From NCBI GenBank assembly GCA_039908105.1, contig JAMOBI010000043.1, positions 1 through 30,462 of the forward strand: a stretch of 30,462 nucleotides of DNA, read 5' to 3'. Shown here in pieces: positions 14,302 through 22,653 of the stretch. The position numbers were made by a program, and so were the translations under genes. A model generated the notes under the pieces. That model saw nothing but the letters and a program-made list of their open reading frames with translations, did no database searches and had not been told where the DNA came from. This stretch comes from Magnetaquiglobus sp039908105 (lineage in GTDB: Bacteria > Pseudomonadota > Magnetococcia > Magnetococcales > Magnetaquicoccaceae). Positions within the stretch are counted from its first letter, which is position 1. Each line of letters opens with the position of its first letter.

Positions 14302-16953
14302 TCAGGCCAGTGATTTGGAGGCGATCTCGTAGCTGTTGCGCGACAAACCGGGCAGGGCGACGATGGTTTCGATCGCCTGTCGCATTGCCGTGCGCCGTTG
14401 CGGCTCGAACTGCCGCCAGCGGGTCAGGGCGCCGACCAGATTGGCGGCGATCTGCGGATTGTGTGGATCCAGATCGCGGATCAGCTCGGTCAAGAACCGG
14501 TAGCCTTCACCCGACGGCGCGTGGAAACAGACCGGATTGCCGCGACAGAAGGTGCCGACCAGCGCACGGATGCGGTTGGGATTGCGCGGGTCATAGGCTG
14601 GATGGTTCATCAGTTTTTGCACGCGAGCCAAGGTGTCGGGCAAGGGTGACATCGCCTGGATGGAGAACCACTTGTCCATGGCGAGCGGATTGTTGCGCCA
14701 GCGCTGTTCCATGGCCGCCAGAAGCCCCTCGGCCTCGACGCGACCGCTATGCACCAGCGGCACGAGCCCGCCCATGCGATCGGTCATGTTGTCGGCATTC
14801 TTGACCTGGGAGGCTGCCAGTTGCGCGGGCAGATCGTTATCCGGCAGGGCCATCAGGAGTCCCAGCATGAAATTCTTCAAGGTGCGCTTGCCGATATCCG
14901 CGCGGCTGGTCTGGTAGGGTCCGGGGGTGAGGTGGGCATCGTAGAGGGCCAGCAGGGTGGCGCGGCACGCCATTGCCAGCCGTTGCCTTAAAGTCTCCCG
15001 CACCTGGAACAAAGCGCCGGGATCGGCAGCGCTCATCGCTTCGATCAACACGCCGATGCCCGGTAAGGTGATGGCGAGGCTCTTCATGGCCGGATCGAGA
15101 TCCGACGAGCTCAAGGTGGCGGCAAAGGCGGCCACAAAACTCTCCGGCGGGGTGAAGGGATGATCGGGCAGGGCGCGCGCGCCGTCGAGCAGAATGCGCA
15201 TCGCCAGCTGTTGACCCGCATCCCAGCGGTTGAAAGGATCGCTCTCCGCACCCCAGGCAAGCGCCAGGTCATCGTTGGTGAGCGGACTGTTCAGTTTCAC
15301 CGGGGCCGAAAAGCCGCGCAGCAATGAGGCCAGCGGCGCGCGCGGGATATGGAGAAATCGGAAGGTTTGGATCGGCTGGGTCACCTCCAGCACGCGCTCC
15401 AGCGGCCCATCCCCGCCGGATTCCCCCTCCAGGATCAAGGGCAGGGGCTTGCGCGTGTCACAGTCGAGCAGCGCCATGGCCAGCGGGATCACCAGCGGTT
15501 GGCCCGGTTCGCTCTGACCGTGGGCGCGACACTGTTGGATCACGGTCAGCTGCAACATTTCGGCGTCCGCATCGTGCTGTTGGCGGATGGTCACCTCCGG
15601 GGTGCCGGCCTGGTGATACCAGCGCGAAAAGGCGGTCAGATCGCGTCCCGAGGCACTCTGCATGGCATCCAGAAACGCCTCCACCGTCACCGCCTGGCCG
15701 TCGTGGCGCGCAAAATAGAGATCCATGCCGCGCCGGAAGCTCTCCTTGCCGAGCAAGGTCAACAACATGCGCACCACCTCGGCCCCCTTGTTGTAGACCG
15801 TGGTGGTGTAGAAGTTGTTGATCTCCATGTAGGAGTCCGGGCGCACCGGATGGGCGGTCGGACCTGCATCCTCGGGGAACTGGAAGGCGCGCAGACTCTG
15901 CACATTGCGAATCCGTTCCACCGGACGTGAACCGACGTCCGAAGAGAACTCCTGATCGCGAAAGATGGTGAGTCCCTCCTTCAGGCTCAATTGGAACCAG
16001 TCGCGGCAGGTGATGCGATTGCCGGTCCAGTTGTGAAAATATTCGTGGGCGATGACGCTTTCGATATCTTCGTAATTGCCGTCCGTGGCGGTTTCCGCAT
16101 CCGCGAGCACGTAGACGGCGTTGAAGATGTTGAGTCCCTTGTTCTCCATGGCTCCGGAGTTGAAATCGTTGACCGCAACGATCATGTAGCAGTCCAGATC
16201 GTACTCCCGTCCGAAACGTTCCTCATCCCAGGCCATGGCCTTCTGCAAGGAGATCAGGGCATGTTCGCAGCGGCTGGCATTTTCCGGCTCGACCCAGATT
16301 TGCAGGCTGACCGGGCGTCCCGAACGGGTGGTGAAGCCCCCTTCGTGACAGGCCAAATTGCCGGCCACCAACGCAAAGAGATACGAAGGCTTCGGGTGGG
16401 GATCCTCCCAGAGTGCGTAGTGACGATTGCCGGCAGCCTCGCCGGATGCAACCCGGTTGCCGTTGGAGAGCAGGACCGGGTACCGGTCGCAGTCGGCCTC
16501 GATGCGCACGGTGAAACGGGCCATGACATCCGGTCGATCCGGGTAGAAGGTGATCTTGCGGAATCCTTCGGCCTCGCACTGGGTGCAAAACAGGCCACGC
16601 GAGCGGTAGAGCCCCTCCAGGGAGAGATTTTTTTCCGGATGGATGCGGGTGGTGATCTCCAGGGAAAACCGTTCAGGCGCTTCGGACAGGATGAGTTGCT
16701 CAGAGTCGAGGGTGTAACGCTCGGCGGGCAGTGGTTGGCTATCCAGGCGGATCTCGAGCAGCTCCAGCTCGCGACCGTCGAGTTTCAAAGCGTCCGAATT
16801 GCCCGAGGCGTCCGGATTGCGCCGCAAGCTCATGCGGGAGGTCACCAGGGTGGCATCGTCGTCGAGTTGGAAATCCAGGTGGATGGTCTCGACCAGGTAA
16901 GCCGGCGGGGTATGGTCTGCCAGTCGGGTGATCTCTTTGGGTTTGTCGCTCAT
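14302..16953 (-). CDS. pepN: Aminopeptidase N (M1 family)
   Basis: This zinc aminopeptidase has 883 residues from the ATG at 16953, close to the 870 of E. coli PepN. The substrate-binding motif GAMEN is at 267-271. The zinc site is His303-Glu304-x-x-His307 (HEYFHNW) with Glu326 as third ligand (KEGLT). The ordering (beta-saddle, thermolysin-like domain, beta-sandwich, long helical C-terminal domain) fits the gammaproteobacterial-type subgroup. The frame stays open upstream to 17046, but that extension encodes part of the palindromic repeat and is not family-like, so the internal ATG is chosen. It acts in cytoplasmic peptide turnover. Confidence 0.96.
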   Translation of the reverse strand: MSDKPKEITRLADHTPPAYLVETIHLDFQLDDDATLVTSRMSLRRNPDASGNSDALKLDGRELELLEIRLDSQPLPAERYTLDSEQLILSEAPERFSLEITTRIHPEKNLSLEGLYRSRGLFCTQCEAEGFRKITFYPDRPDVMARFTVRIEADCDRYPVLLSNGNRVASGEAAGNRHYALWEDPHPKPSYLFALVAGNLACHEGGFTTRSGRPVSLQIWVEPENASRCEHALISLQKAMAWDEERFGREYDLDCYMIVAVNDFNSGAMENKGLNIFNAVYVLADAETATDGNYEDIESVIAHEYFHNWTGNRITCRDWFQLSLKEGLTIFRDQEFSSDVGSRPVERIRNVQSLRAFQFPEDAGPTAHPVRPDSYMEINNFYTTTVYNKGAEVVRMLLTLLGKESFRRGMDLYFARHDGQAVTVEAFLDAMQSASGRDLTAFSRWYHQAGTPEVTIRQQHDADAEMLQLTVIQQCRAHGQSEPGQPLVIPLAMALLDCDTRKPLPLILEGESGGDGPLERVLEVTQPIQTFRFLHIPRAPLASLLRGFSAPVKLNSPLTNDDLALAWGAESDPFNRWDAGQQLAMRILLDGARALPDHPFTPPESFVAAFAATLSSSDLDPAMKSLAITLPGIGVLIEAMSAADPGALFQVRETLRQRLAMACRATLLALYDAHLTPGPYQTSRADIGKRTLKNFMLGLLMALPDNDLPAQLAASQVKNADNMTDRMGGLVPLVHSGRVEAEGLLAAMEQRWRNNPLAMDKWFSIQAMSPLPDTLARVQKLMNHPAYDPRNPNRIRALVGTFCRGNPVCFHAPSGEGYRFLTELIRDLDPHNPQIAANLVGALTRWRQFEPQRRTAMRQAIETIVALPGLSRNSYEIASKSLA

Positions 16954-17006
16954 GGTGGCTCGATGCGTTGGATCGGGTGATTGAGAATCTGGCTGGATTG
17001 ATAAAC

Positions 17007-17108
17007 AGCAACCAGCTTGGAATGTGTCGTTTTTATTAAACCGCACCCAGCTTGGAATGTGTAGTTTTTACCAGTAAAAACCACACATTCCAAGCTGGGT
17101 GCGGTTTA
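17007..17108. repeat. Palindromic end-module pair upstream of pepN
   Basis: A single end module at 17009-17032 (CAACCAGCTTGGAATGTGT) is followed by a near-perfect palindrome, 17037-17071 against 17074-17108: 35-nt arms, a 2-nt centre and one mismatch. The arms begin and end TAAACCGC/GCGGTTTA. The palindrome looks like two element ends joined head to head with the internal modules lost. It separates the divergent pepN gene and the glycan operon. Confidence 0.9.
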
Positions 17109-17175
17109 GGATTGTGGGTCGGCTGGGAGAGTGAGCTCGGCAGGAGGTATGGCGACGCCGATCGCTACGTGTTGC

Positions 17176-17203
17176 TTGACAGATGCGGTGGGTTTGGGAT
17201 AAT
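17176..17203 (+). promoter_or_regulatory. Sigma-70 promoter for the glycan operon
   Basis: A perfect TTGACA (17176-17181) and GATAAT (17198-17203) are spaced 16 nt apart. This would start transcription near 17210, leaving a leader of about 310 nt before the sulfotransferase-like gene. Boxes are good; the long leader is the only unusual point. Confidence 0.65.
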
Positions 17204-17521
17204 GATCCCAACAACCGTTGAAAATGAGATCTCGATCGATAAGTGCATCCGCTTGCTCCCCCCCCCTCGAGAATCGCACCGAAATCGTGATGGCTTCGTA
17301 GCGGCGTACGGAGCCGGCAGAGGTCTCCTGGCCCGGTCAACAGGCAAAACTACGAAGCAAACCCGGGCAAAAAAAATACCACTCCAGGAGAACGGATCAC
17401 CCAGGTCTGTGCGACGGTGGAACTCTATTTCGATGGAGGGCGACAGCTGCCCGGAACCCTTGTCAATCGGATGGGCCAGTGGTGACGAAGCGGGATTGTC
17501 TCAGAATGGAGTATAAATGTC
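17204..17521 (+). other. Long structured leader of the glycan operon
   Basis: No convincing gene lies here. An ORF crosses the region, but it begins inside the repeat palindrome. An inverted pair GCTTCGTAG/CTACGAAGC (about 17292-17300 and 17351-17359) encloses roughly 50 nt of G/C-rich sequence, so the transcript could fold into a long-range stem. I do not recognise a known riboswitch or an ops/JUMPstart motif. A ribosome binding site (TGGAG) lies about 10 nt before the ATG at 17522. Confidence 0.4.
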
Positions 17522-18538
17522 ATGAGATTCCTGGATTTGAGTGGTTACATGTTTTCTGGAAAGGCAGCGCTCTCCGATTTGCTGCGGGAGTTTGAAGGGA
17601 TTTCGGTGCCCGATTATCGCTCCGAATTCGATCTTTTGCGCATACCCCATGGTTTGATGGATCTCAAACTTGCATTTGATCAGTGGTCCTGGGTGCGTTC
17701 TGATGCGGCGGTGCGCAATTTCATCAAGCTCACCAACACCCTGGCACGCACTCCCAAGGGATTATGGGAGCGGGCTTTTCTGGTCGGCTTCGGCTATGAC
17801 AGGCGTTTTCCAGGATTTCGTGACAAGACGGAACGGTTCGTGGGACGGATCACCGATGCCACATGGCGCATGCAATGGCCTTATGAGGTGATGAACATCT
17901 CTCCCTTTCGACACTTCTGGCACCGTCTCTGGTGCAAGCTGAAAGGGATACAGGGTTGGCCGGAAATTGAATACCACCTGTGTAGTGGCGAAAATTTTTC
18001 AGCGTATGCCAAAGAGTATCTGGTGGAGTTGCTCATTCCAGAGGAAGATCGGAATAATCGTGATATCTACGTCACACACAACATGTTGGAGCCTTACCAA
18101 CCTGAGGCGGCATTTGGTTTTTTTGACGACATCCGGGCCATTGTCGTGGATCGGGATGTTCGTGATATCTATATGACCGGTAGCCACTATTCGGTTGGAT
18201 TCAATGACCGGGTTGCGCTCTATTCGCGCATCATCGGGGCGTTTGATATCGATATTTTCATCAAGAGACAAAAAATTCTACGCAACAGAACCCAATATGG
18301 TCACCATCCGCGTGTCCTGCGAATCCGCTTTGAGGATCTGGTTGAACGTCATGAGGAAACCTTGGAGCGCATTCTAGCCTTTCTTGACATGGATCGATCG
18401 GCCCATATCCGACCCGGACTCGCATTTCAGCCAGCATCCTCTCAAAAAAACATTGGACTCTGGAGACAGGCTACCGGCGAGGCCAAAGCGAACATTCATA
18501 AAATCGAACAGGCTCTTCCCGAATTATGCTTTCAATAG
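17522..18538 (+). CDS. Sulfotransferase-like protein
   Basis: This 338-residue protein resembles PAPS-dependent sulfotransferases of glycan loci. The N-terminus has a P-loop-like LSGYMFSGKAALSDLL (6-21), where the sulfate donor's 5'-phosphate would bind. The C-terminal half has the family pattern RIRFEDLVERHEETLERIL followed by NIGLWRQATGEA, as in many bacterial sulfotransferases. The middle block FFDDIRAIVVDRDVRDIY fits the 3'-phosphate-binding strand and loop. No signal peptide is visible. It is the first gene of the glycan operon and its end overlaps the next gene by 13 nt. It may sulfate the polymer's sugars; the acceptor is unknown. Confidence 0.7.
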   Translation: MRFLDLSGYMFSGKAALSDLLREFEGISVPDYRSEFDLLRIPHGLMDLKLAFDQWSWVRSDAAVRNFIKLTNTLARTPKGLWERAFLVGFGYDRRFPGFRDKTERFVGRITDATWRMQWPYEVMNISPFRHFWHRLWCKLKGIQGWPEIEYHLCSGENFSAYAKEYLVELLIPEEDRNNRDIYVTHNMLEPYQPEAAFGFFDDIRAIVVDRDVRDIYMTGSHYSVGFNDRVALYSRIIGAFDIDIFIKRQKILRNRTQYGHHPRVLRIRFEDLVERHEETLERILAFLDMDRSAHIRPGLAFQPASSQKNIGLWRQATGEAKANIHKIEQALPELCFQ

Positions 18539-19758
18539 CCTTTTTTTTCCCTTACCCAGAGGTTGGCGGTGTTTCGGTGCTTTTCTTGCGGTTGGCGGAG
18601 CTGCTGGCTGCCAGACGTCCGGTCATCGTCATGGACCTGCCAGATGGCTATATGGCCAAACATTTGCCAGAGAATTGCCGCTTCATCCCCTATGATCAAC
18701 CCGAGAGGCTGCCAGATCGCTGCGTCGTCGTTTTTCAGAGCGTTCCATTCTGGAGGATCAAGCATCTTGAGCGATTTCCACAGGGCGCGCGTATTCTGTT
18801 TTGGAACTTGCATCCCGATAATTTCAATCCCCGATTGATCTCGGCCAATCCGAGAACAAAAGGTTTGCGTCCCTTTGTTCCCTGGATCAACCGTTTGACC
18901 TTTCTGCGTCGCAGGCGTTTGCAGCAGACCTGTCAACTACTGGCCGACAAACAGTCACTCGTTTTCATGGACCAGGAGAATTTTGCCTCCACTCGGCAGC
19001 TCTTGGGGGTGAATTTGCAGAACCGCAGTCTGCTGCCCATCCTGACGCGCCCGTTGGATCAACCGTTTCATCCGGATTCCCCCACTCGGGATCGACCGGT
19101 GAGATTGGCTTGGCTTGGAAGATTGGAAGGGTTCAAAATACCGATTTTGCTCCATACGATTCGCAGGCTCGAGGCTATCACCGATCTGCGTCTGGAGCTG
19201 GATATCCTGGGGGATGGTGCAGATGAGGCGTTCATCTCGAACAGCTGTGCGGATTTGCGGAAACTGAAGATTCGGATGCTTGGCAAAGTGGCTCATGATG
19301 AACTGGATGAGCGCCTGTCAACGTATCATCTTCTGTTCGCCATGGGAACCAGCGCCCTCGAAGGCGCTCGACTGGGGCTTCCAACCTTCTGTCTGGATTA
19401 CTCTTATGAATCCATCACAAAAGTGTACCGCTACCGACTGTTGCACGAATGTGTCGGCTATAACGTGGGTGAGCAGATAACCGAAGCGCATTACGAGCCA
19501 TTCTCGACGTTGGAGAGACGACTTGGCGAGCTGATCGATCGGTATGCGGAAGAGTCCGGACTCGCCCATGCCTATTGGCGCACCCACCATGCTCCAGAAG
19601 CGGTTCTTGAGAAGTTCATCACTGCGATTGACGGGGCGCAATGCAGTTTTGCGGAGATCGCATCCCATGGACTGGGGCAACGGGACTTTGTCACGCAATG
19701 GATCGATCGATTTGCCAAATCCAGTGGAGGTGTGAATGCGGGGTTCCAGTCGAGATGA
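18526..19758 (+). CDS. GT4-like glycosyltransferase
   Basis: This 410-residue GT-B protein has an N-terminal glycine-rich acceptor loop (FFPYPEVGGVSVLFLRLAELL) and a C-terminal donor domain (VRLAWLGRLEGFKIPILLHTI; LDILGDGADEAFI; LLFAMGTSALEGARLGLPTFCLD). The usual GT4 E-x7-E pattern is replaced by MGTSALEGARLGLP, so this is a divergent member. It overlaps the sulfotransferase-like gene by 13 nt and is probably translationally coupled. Donor and linkage cannot be predicted. It is the last gene before a repeat copy and a candidate terminator. Confidence 0.8.
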   Translation: MLSIAFFFPYPEVGGVSVLFLRLAELLAARRPVIVMDLPDGYMAKHLPENCRFIPYDQPERLPDRCVVVFQSVPFWRIKHLERFPQGARILFWNLHPDNFNPRLISANPRTKGLRPFVPWINRLTFLRRRRLQQTCQLLADKQSLVFMDQENFASTRQLLGVNLQNRSLLPILTRPLDQPFHPDSPTRDRPVRLAWLGRLEGFKIPILLHTIRRLEAITDLRLELDILGDGADEAFISNSCADLRKLKIRMLGKVAHDELDERLSTYHLLFAMGTSALEGARLGLPTFCLDYSYESITKVYRYRLLHECVGYNVGEQITEAHYEPFSTLERRLGELIDRYAEESGLAHAYWRTHHAPEAVLEKFITAIDGAQCSFAEIASHGLGQRDFVTQWIDRFAKSSGGVNAGFQSR

Positions 19759-19935
19759 GCTTGCCGACCGATCCGGATCAAAAAACGCATTCCGCGTTGA
19801 ACGACTTCCTCGTCAAGTTGATTGGTTGATGCTAGATTACGTCCACATCTGAGGGCGAATTGAGATGTGACGACAGCGAGCATGCAACCAAGGCTCGACG
19901 ACCTTGGCAACCACGTATGTACATTTTGTATGGCC

Positions 19936-20107
19936 AAACCGCAACCAGCTTGGAATGTGTGGTTTTTATTGGTGAAAAAAAAGAGAGGGTCTGGGAGATT
20001 CATCTCCCAGGGTTTTGACTTTAGTTGTTTTTTGTTTTTTGGAAATGACTCCCGCATCTTGCACGCAGCCTTGCGAAAAACGACGCATCCCAAAATGGGT
20101 GCGGTTT
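19936..20107. repeat. Full-length modular repeat (172 bp)
   Basis: The left end AAACCGCAACCAGCTTGG and the right end CCCAAAATGGGTGCGGTTT are imperfect inverted repeats of about 31 nt. Inside are the purine-rich module with an 8-bp hairpin (19991-20010, loop TTCA), a T-rich stretch, and the CATCTTGCACGCAGCC end block shared with the 24.7 and 28.8 kb copies. No open gene is inside. The rest of 19759-20346 shows only stem-loops. Confidence 0.88.
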
Positions 20108-20170
20108 AGCAGCTTCTGGCGACTCGAGGATGGATTCACACCGCTGATGTCATTAGGTTAACAAGCCCTG

Positions 20171-20227
20171 AAAAAAATGAGGGGGGTCAAGATCTCCAAA
20201 ACTTCAGCATACTCGTCCCCCCTTTTT
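20171..20227 (+). terminator. Possible intrinsic terminator between glycan operons
   Basis: A AAAAAAATGAGGGGGG block (20171-20186) faces CCCCCCTTTTT (20217-20227), giving a G/C stem with an A/T extension ending in a T-run. The loop is long (about 30 nt), so the call is tentative. It lies between the GT4 gene and rfbG. Confidence 0.45.
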
Positions 20228-20257
20228 CGTCGAGAGGGCAGAGGTCTCGGTTCATAA

Positions 20258-20307
20258 TTCCGGATTCGGTGCTGCGGGTGATTGCCCGCAACTGCCGGAT
20301 CCGGGAT
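20258..20307. repeat. 27-bp repeat, second copy, within a long hairpin
   Basis: The right half (20281-20307) is identical to 13879-13905. Here a left arm (20258-20277) pairs with it: GCGGG/CCCGC around a TGATTG loop, then CCGGATTCGG against CCGGATCCGG with G-U pairs. The rfbG frame is open through it but translates to a sequence unlike the family, so it is treated as 5' non-coding. Confidence 0.7.
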
Positions 20308-20346
20308 GATTTTTGCTGCCACCAATCATTTCGGGATGTCTTTCCC

Positions 20347-21459
20347 ATGTCGATGCAAGACGCAGGACGGATGAGTCGGTTTTCCGGTGCTCGGGTCATG
20401 GTGATCGGTCACACGGGCTTCAAGGGTTCATGGCTGACTCTATGGCTTTTGGAGATGGGAGCCCAGGTGATCGGAGTTTCGCTGGGAATTCCAACAGAGC
20501 CGGCTCATGTGCTCGCTGCTCAGATGTTGGAGTCGATCTCCGATCACAGAGCGGATATTCGCGATACCACTCAGTTGCGGGCGTTGATGAAGGCGACGCA
20601 ACCCGACTTTGTGTTCCATCTGGCTGCACAGGCACTGGTAAGGCGCTCCTACAACGATCCATTGGAGACATGGCAGACCAACACCTTCGGCACCATCAAT
20701 GTGTTGGAAGCGTTGCGCGGCTTGGAACAGCCATGTACGGCCATTCTGATCACCAGTGATAAGTGCTATGACAACGTTGAGTGGGTTTGGGGGTATCGAG
20801 AAACCGATCCGCTGGGTGGACCCGACCCTTACAGTGCATCCAAGGGCGGTGCAGAACTGGCCATTCGATCGTATGTGCGCTCTTTTTTTCCAGCGGCGGG
20901 AATGGTGCGCATTGGTGTGGGACGAGCCGGAAATGTGATCGGTGGTGGCGATTGGGCCGAGGATCGGATCGTGCCAGACTGCATACGCGCCTGGTCTCGA
21001 GGGGAATCCGTGCCATTGCGTAATCCTCTGGCGACCCGGCCATGGCAACATGTTCTGGAGCCTTTAAGTGGATATCTGACTTTGGCGATGGCGCTGAATG
21101 AACAGAGCTGCTGGCATGGCGAAGCCTACAATTTCGGACCTCCGGCGCAGCAGAATCACTCGGTGGGTGAGTTGGTGAGCAAAATGGCAACCCATTGGGA
21201 AGGGGGCCGTTGGGAAGATGTATCCGCTCAATACGGCGGTCCCTATGAATCGCATCTGTTGAAGTTGAATTGCGACAAGGCGCTACATCAATTGAAATGG
21301 CGAGCGGTCTGGGATTTTGATCGTACCGTGCATGAGACGGTCCATTGGTATGTACGCTATTACCAGAATCCAGGCGGTTCGATTCGGGATACCAGTGCAG
21401 CGCAGATCCACGCCTATATCGAAACTGCCAGGGCGGAACGGTTGTCATGGGCGATGTAA
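20347..21459 (+). CDS. rfbG: CDP-glucose 4,6-dehydratase
   Basis: This extended short-chain dehydratase of 370 residues turns CDP-glucose into CDP-4-dehydro-6-deoxyglucose. The NAD loop GHTGFKG is at 21-27. Catalytic residues are the SDK motif at 137-139 and Tyr162-x3-Lys166 (PYSASKGGAEL). The GRAGNVIGGGDWAEDRIVPD and RPWQHVLEPL blocks are typical of RfbG. The start is uncertain: ATGs at 20347, 20353 and 20371 all fit, the last nearest to the family's usual N-terminus, and the frame upstream runs into the 27-bp repeat. The stop overlaps the next gene by 13 nt. First gene of the CDP-sugar operon. Confidence 0.93.
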   Translation: MSMQDAGRMSRFSGARVMVIGHTGFKGSWLTLWLLEMGAQVIGVSLGIPTEPAHVLAAQMLESISDHRADIRDTTQLRALMKATQPDFVFHLAAQALVRRSYNDPLETWQTNTFGTINVLEALRGLEQPCTAILITSDKCYDNVEWVWGYRETDPLGGPDPYSASKGGAELAIRSYVRSFFPAAGMVRIGVGRAGNVIGGGDWAEDRIVPDCIRAWSRGESVPLRNPLATRPWQHVLEPLSGYLTLAMALNEQSCWHGEAYNFGPPAQQNHSVGELVSKMATHWEGGRWEDVSAQYGGPYESHLLKLNCDKALHQLKWRAVWDFDRTVHETVHWYVRYYQNPGGSIRDTSAAQIHAYIETARAERLSWAM

Positions 21460-21881
21460 CGGTGGATGCGATTCTTGTGACGCCGCTGACACGGGTGGCG
21501 GTGGCTGGCGGCGATGTCATGCATGGCCTGAAACGGACGGATTCGGGCTATGTGGATTTCGGCGAAGCCTATTTTTCATGGATCGACGCGGATGCGATCA
21601 AGGCCTGGAAACGTCATCTGCGCATGACCTTGAATCTGGTGGTCCCTCTGGGTCAGGTACGGTTTGCGTTCATTGATCCGTTCGGGAACCGGCGTATCGA
21701 GTCGATCGGTGCGGATCCTTACGCCCGATTGACGGTTCCGCCGGGAATCTGGTTTGGATTTCAAGGATTGGTTCAACCGCGCAGTTTGTTGCTCAATGTG
21801 GCCGACCTGGTGCACGATCCGTTCGAGATCGAACGTGCTCCTTTGGATGCTTTTGAATTGAATTGGGACCGATTTTTATGA
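21447..21881 (+). CDS. dTDP-4-dehydrorhamnose 3,5-epimerase-like cupin
   Basis: This 144-residue RmlC-type cupin is shorter than classical RmlC (about 180). Blocks such as GDVMHGLKRTDSGYVDFGEAYFS, KAWKRHLRMTLNLVVPLGQVRF and YARLTVPPGIWFGFQGL match the RmlC-like proteins found in rfbF/rfbG loci. It probably acts on the CDP-4-keto-6-deoxy sugar, as an epimerase or related isomerase. ATG 21447 lies inside rfbG's 3' end and its own TGA overlaps the rfbF ATG (ATGA), so it is translationally coupled on both sides. Which carbon it acts on cannot be told. Confidence 0.82.
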   Translation: MGDVTVDAILVTPLTRVAVAGGDVMHGLKRTDSGYVDFGEAYFSWIDADAIKAWKRHLRMTLNLVVPLGQVRFAFIDPFGNRRIESIGADPYARLTVPPGIWFGFQGLVQPRSLLLNVADLVHDPFEIERAPLDAFELNWDRFL

Positions 21882-22642
21882 AAGTGATCATTCTGGCTGG
21901 TGGTTTTGGGACGCGTCTTTCCGAATATACCGAGTCGATTCCAAAACCGATGGTGAGTATTGGTGGCCGGCCAATTCTCTGGCACATCATGCGCACCTAT
22001 GCACGCCATGGCCACAAGGATTTCATACTGGCGCTTGGTTACAAGGCAGAAGTCATCAAGGAGTATTTTCTCAACTATCGTGCGCTGAATGCCGATTTCA
22101 CCGTCGATCTTGCCAGTGGGGCCGTTGAACCGATACTGGCTGAAGAGATCGATTGGCGCGTGACGCTCGTGCACACGGGTTTGGACTCCATGACCGGAGG
22201 TCGCGTCAAAAGATTGCAGTCGTTCATTGGCCAGGAACCTTTCATGTTGACATATGGGGATGGGGTTGCCGATATCGATCTGGATGCTTTGCTGAGATTT
22301 CACAAAAGTCATGGCAAAATGGTCACGGTAACGGCGGTTCATCCTGGTGCACGATTTGGCGAGTTGGAGATGGATGGCCAGCAAATCCGATCGTTCAAGG
22401 AAAAACCTCAAACCAAACAAGGTTGGATCAATGGTGGTTATTTTGTGATTGAACCAGCCTTTTTTGACCTCATTGCCGAAGACGCCACCATTCTGGAACG
22501 TGAACCACTCGAAAATGCCGCCTCCATGGGCGAGTTGATGGCCTATCAACACGAGGGGTATTGGCAATGCATGGATACGAAACGGGATCGGGACCAACTT
22601 GAGGCGTTATGGAAATCTGGAGAGGCTCCATGGCGGGTGTGA
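21878..22642 (+). CDS. rfbF: Glucose-1-phosphate cytidylyltransferase
   Basis: This enzyme makes CDP-glucose from CTP and glucose-1-phosphate, the first step of the pathway. It is 254 residues, the family's usual length. The nucleotide-binding signature LAGGFGTRL at 6-14 is followed by SIPKPMVSIGGRPILWHIM. The YGDGVADIDLDALLRFHKSHGK and GELMAYQHEGYWQCMDTKRD blocks are characteristic. The ATG at 21878 overlaps the preceding stop; the frame is open 15 nt further upstream but that start is less likely. Confidence 0.94.
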   Translation: MKVIILAGGFGTRLSEYTESIPKPMVSIGGRPILWHIMRTYARHGHKDFILALGYKAEVIKEYFLNYRALNADFTVDLASGAVEPILAEEIDWRVTLVHTGLDSMTGGRVKRLQSFIGQEPFMLTYGDGVADIDLDALLRFHKSHGKMVTVTAVHPGARFGELEMDGQQIRSFKEKPQTKQGWINGGYFVIEPAFFDLIAEDATILEREPLENAASMGELMAYQHEGYWQCMDTKRDRDQLEALWKSGEAPWRV

Positions 22643-22653
22643 GCGGAGGCACG

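Noticed and set aside
15991..16980. Plus-strand open frame of 329 codons inside pepN
   Set aside because: pepN on the other strand has all catalytic motifs in order; the antisense frame shows no family features.
17052..17516. Plus-strand frame of 154 codons before the sulfotransferase-like gene
   Set aside because: It begins inside the repeat palindrome, crosses the promoter and resembles no protein; treated as leader sequence.
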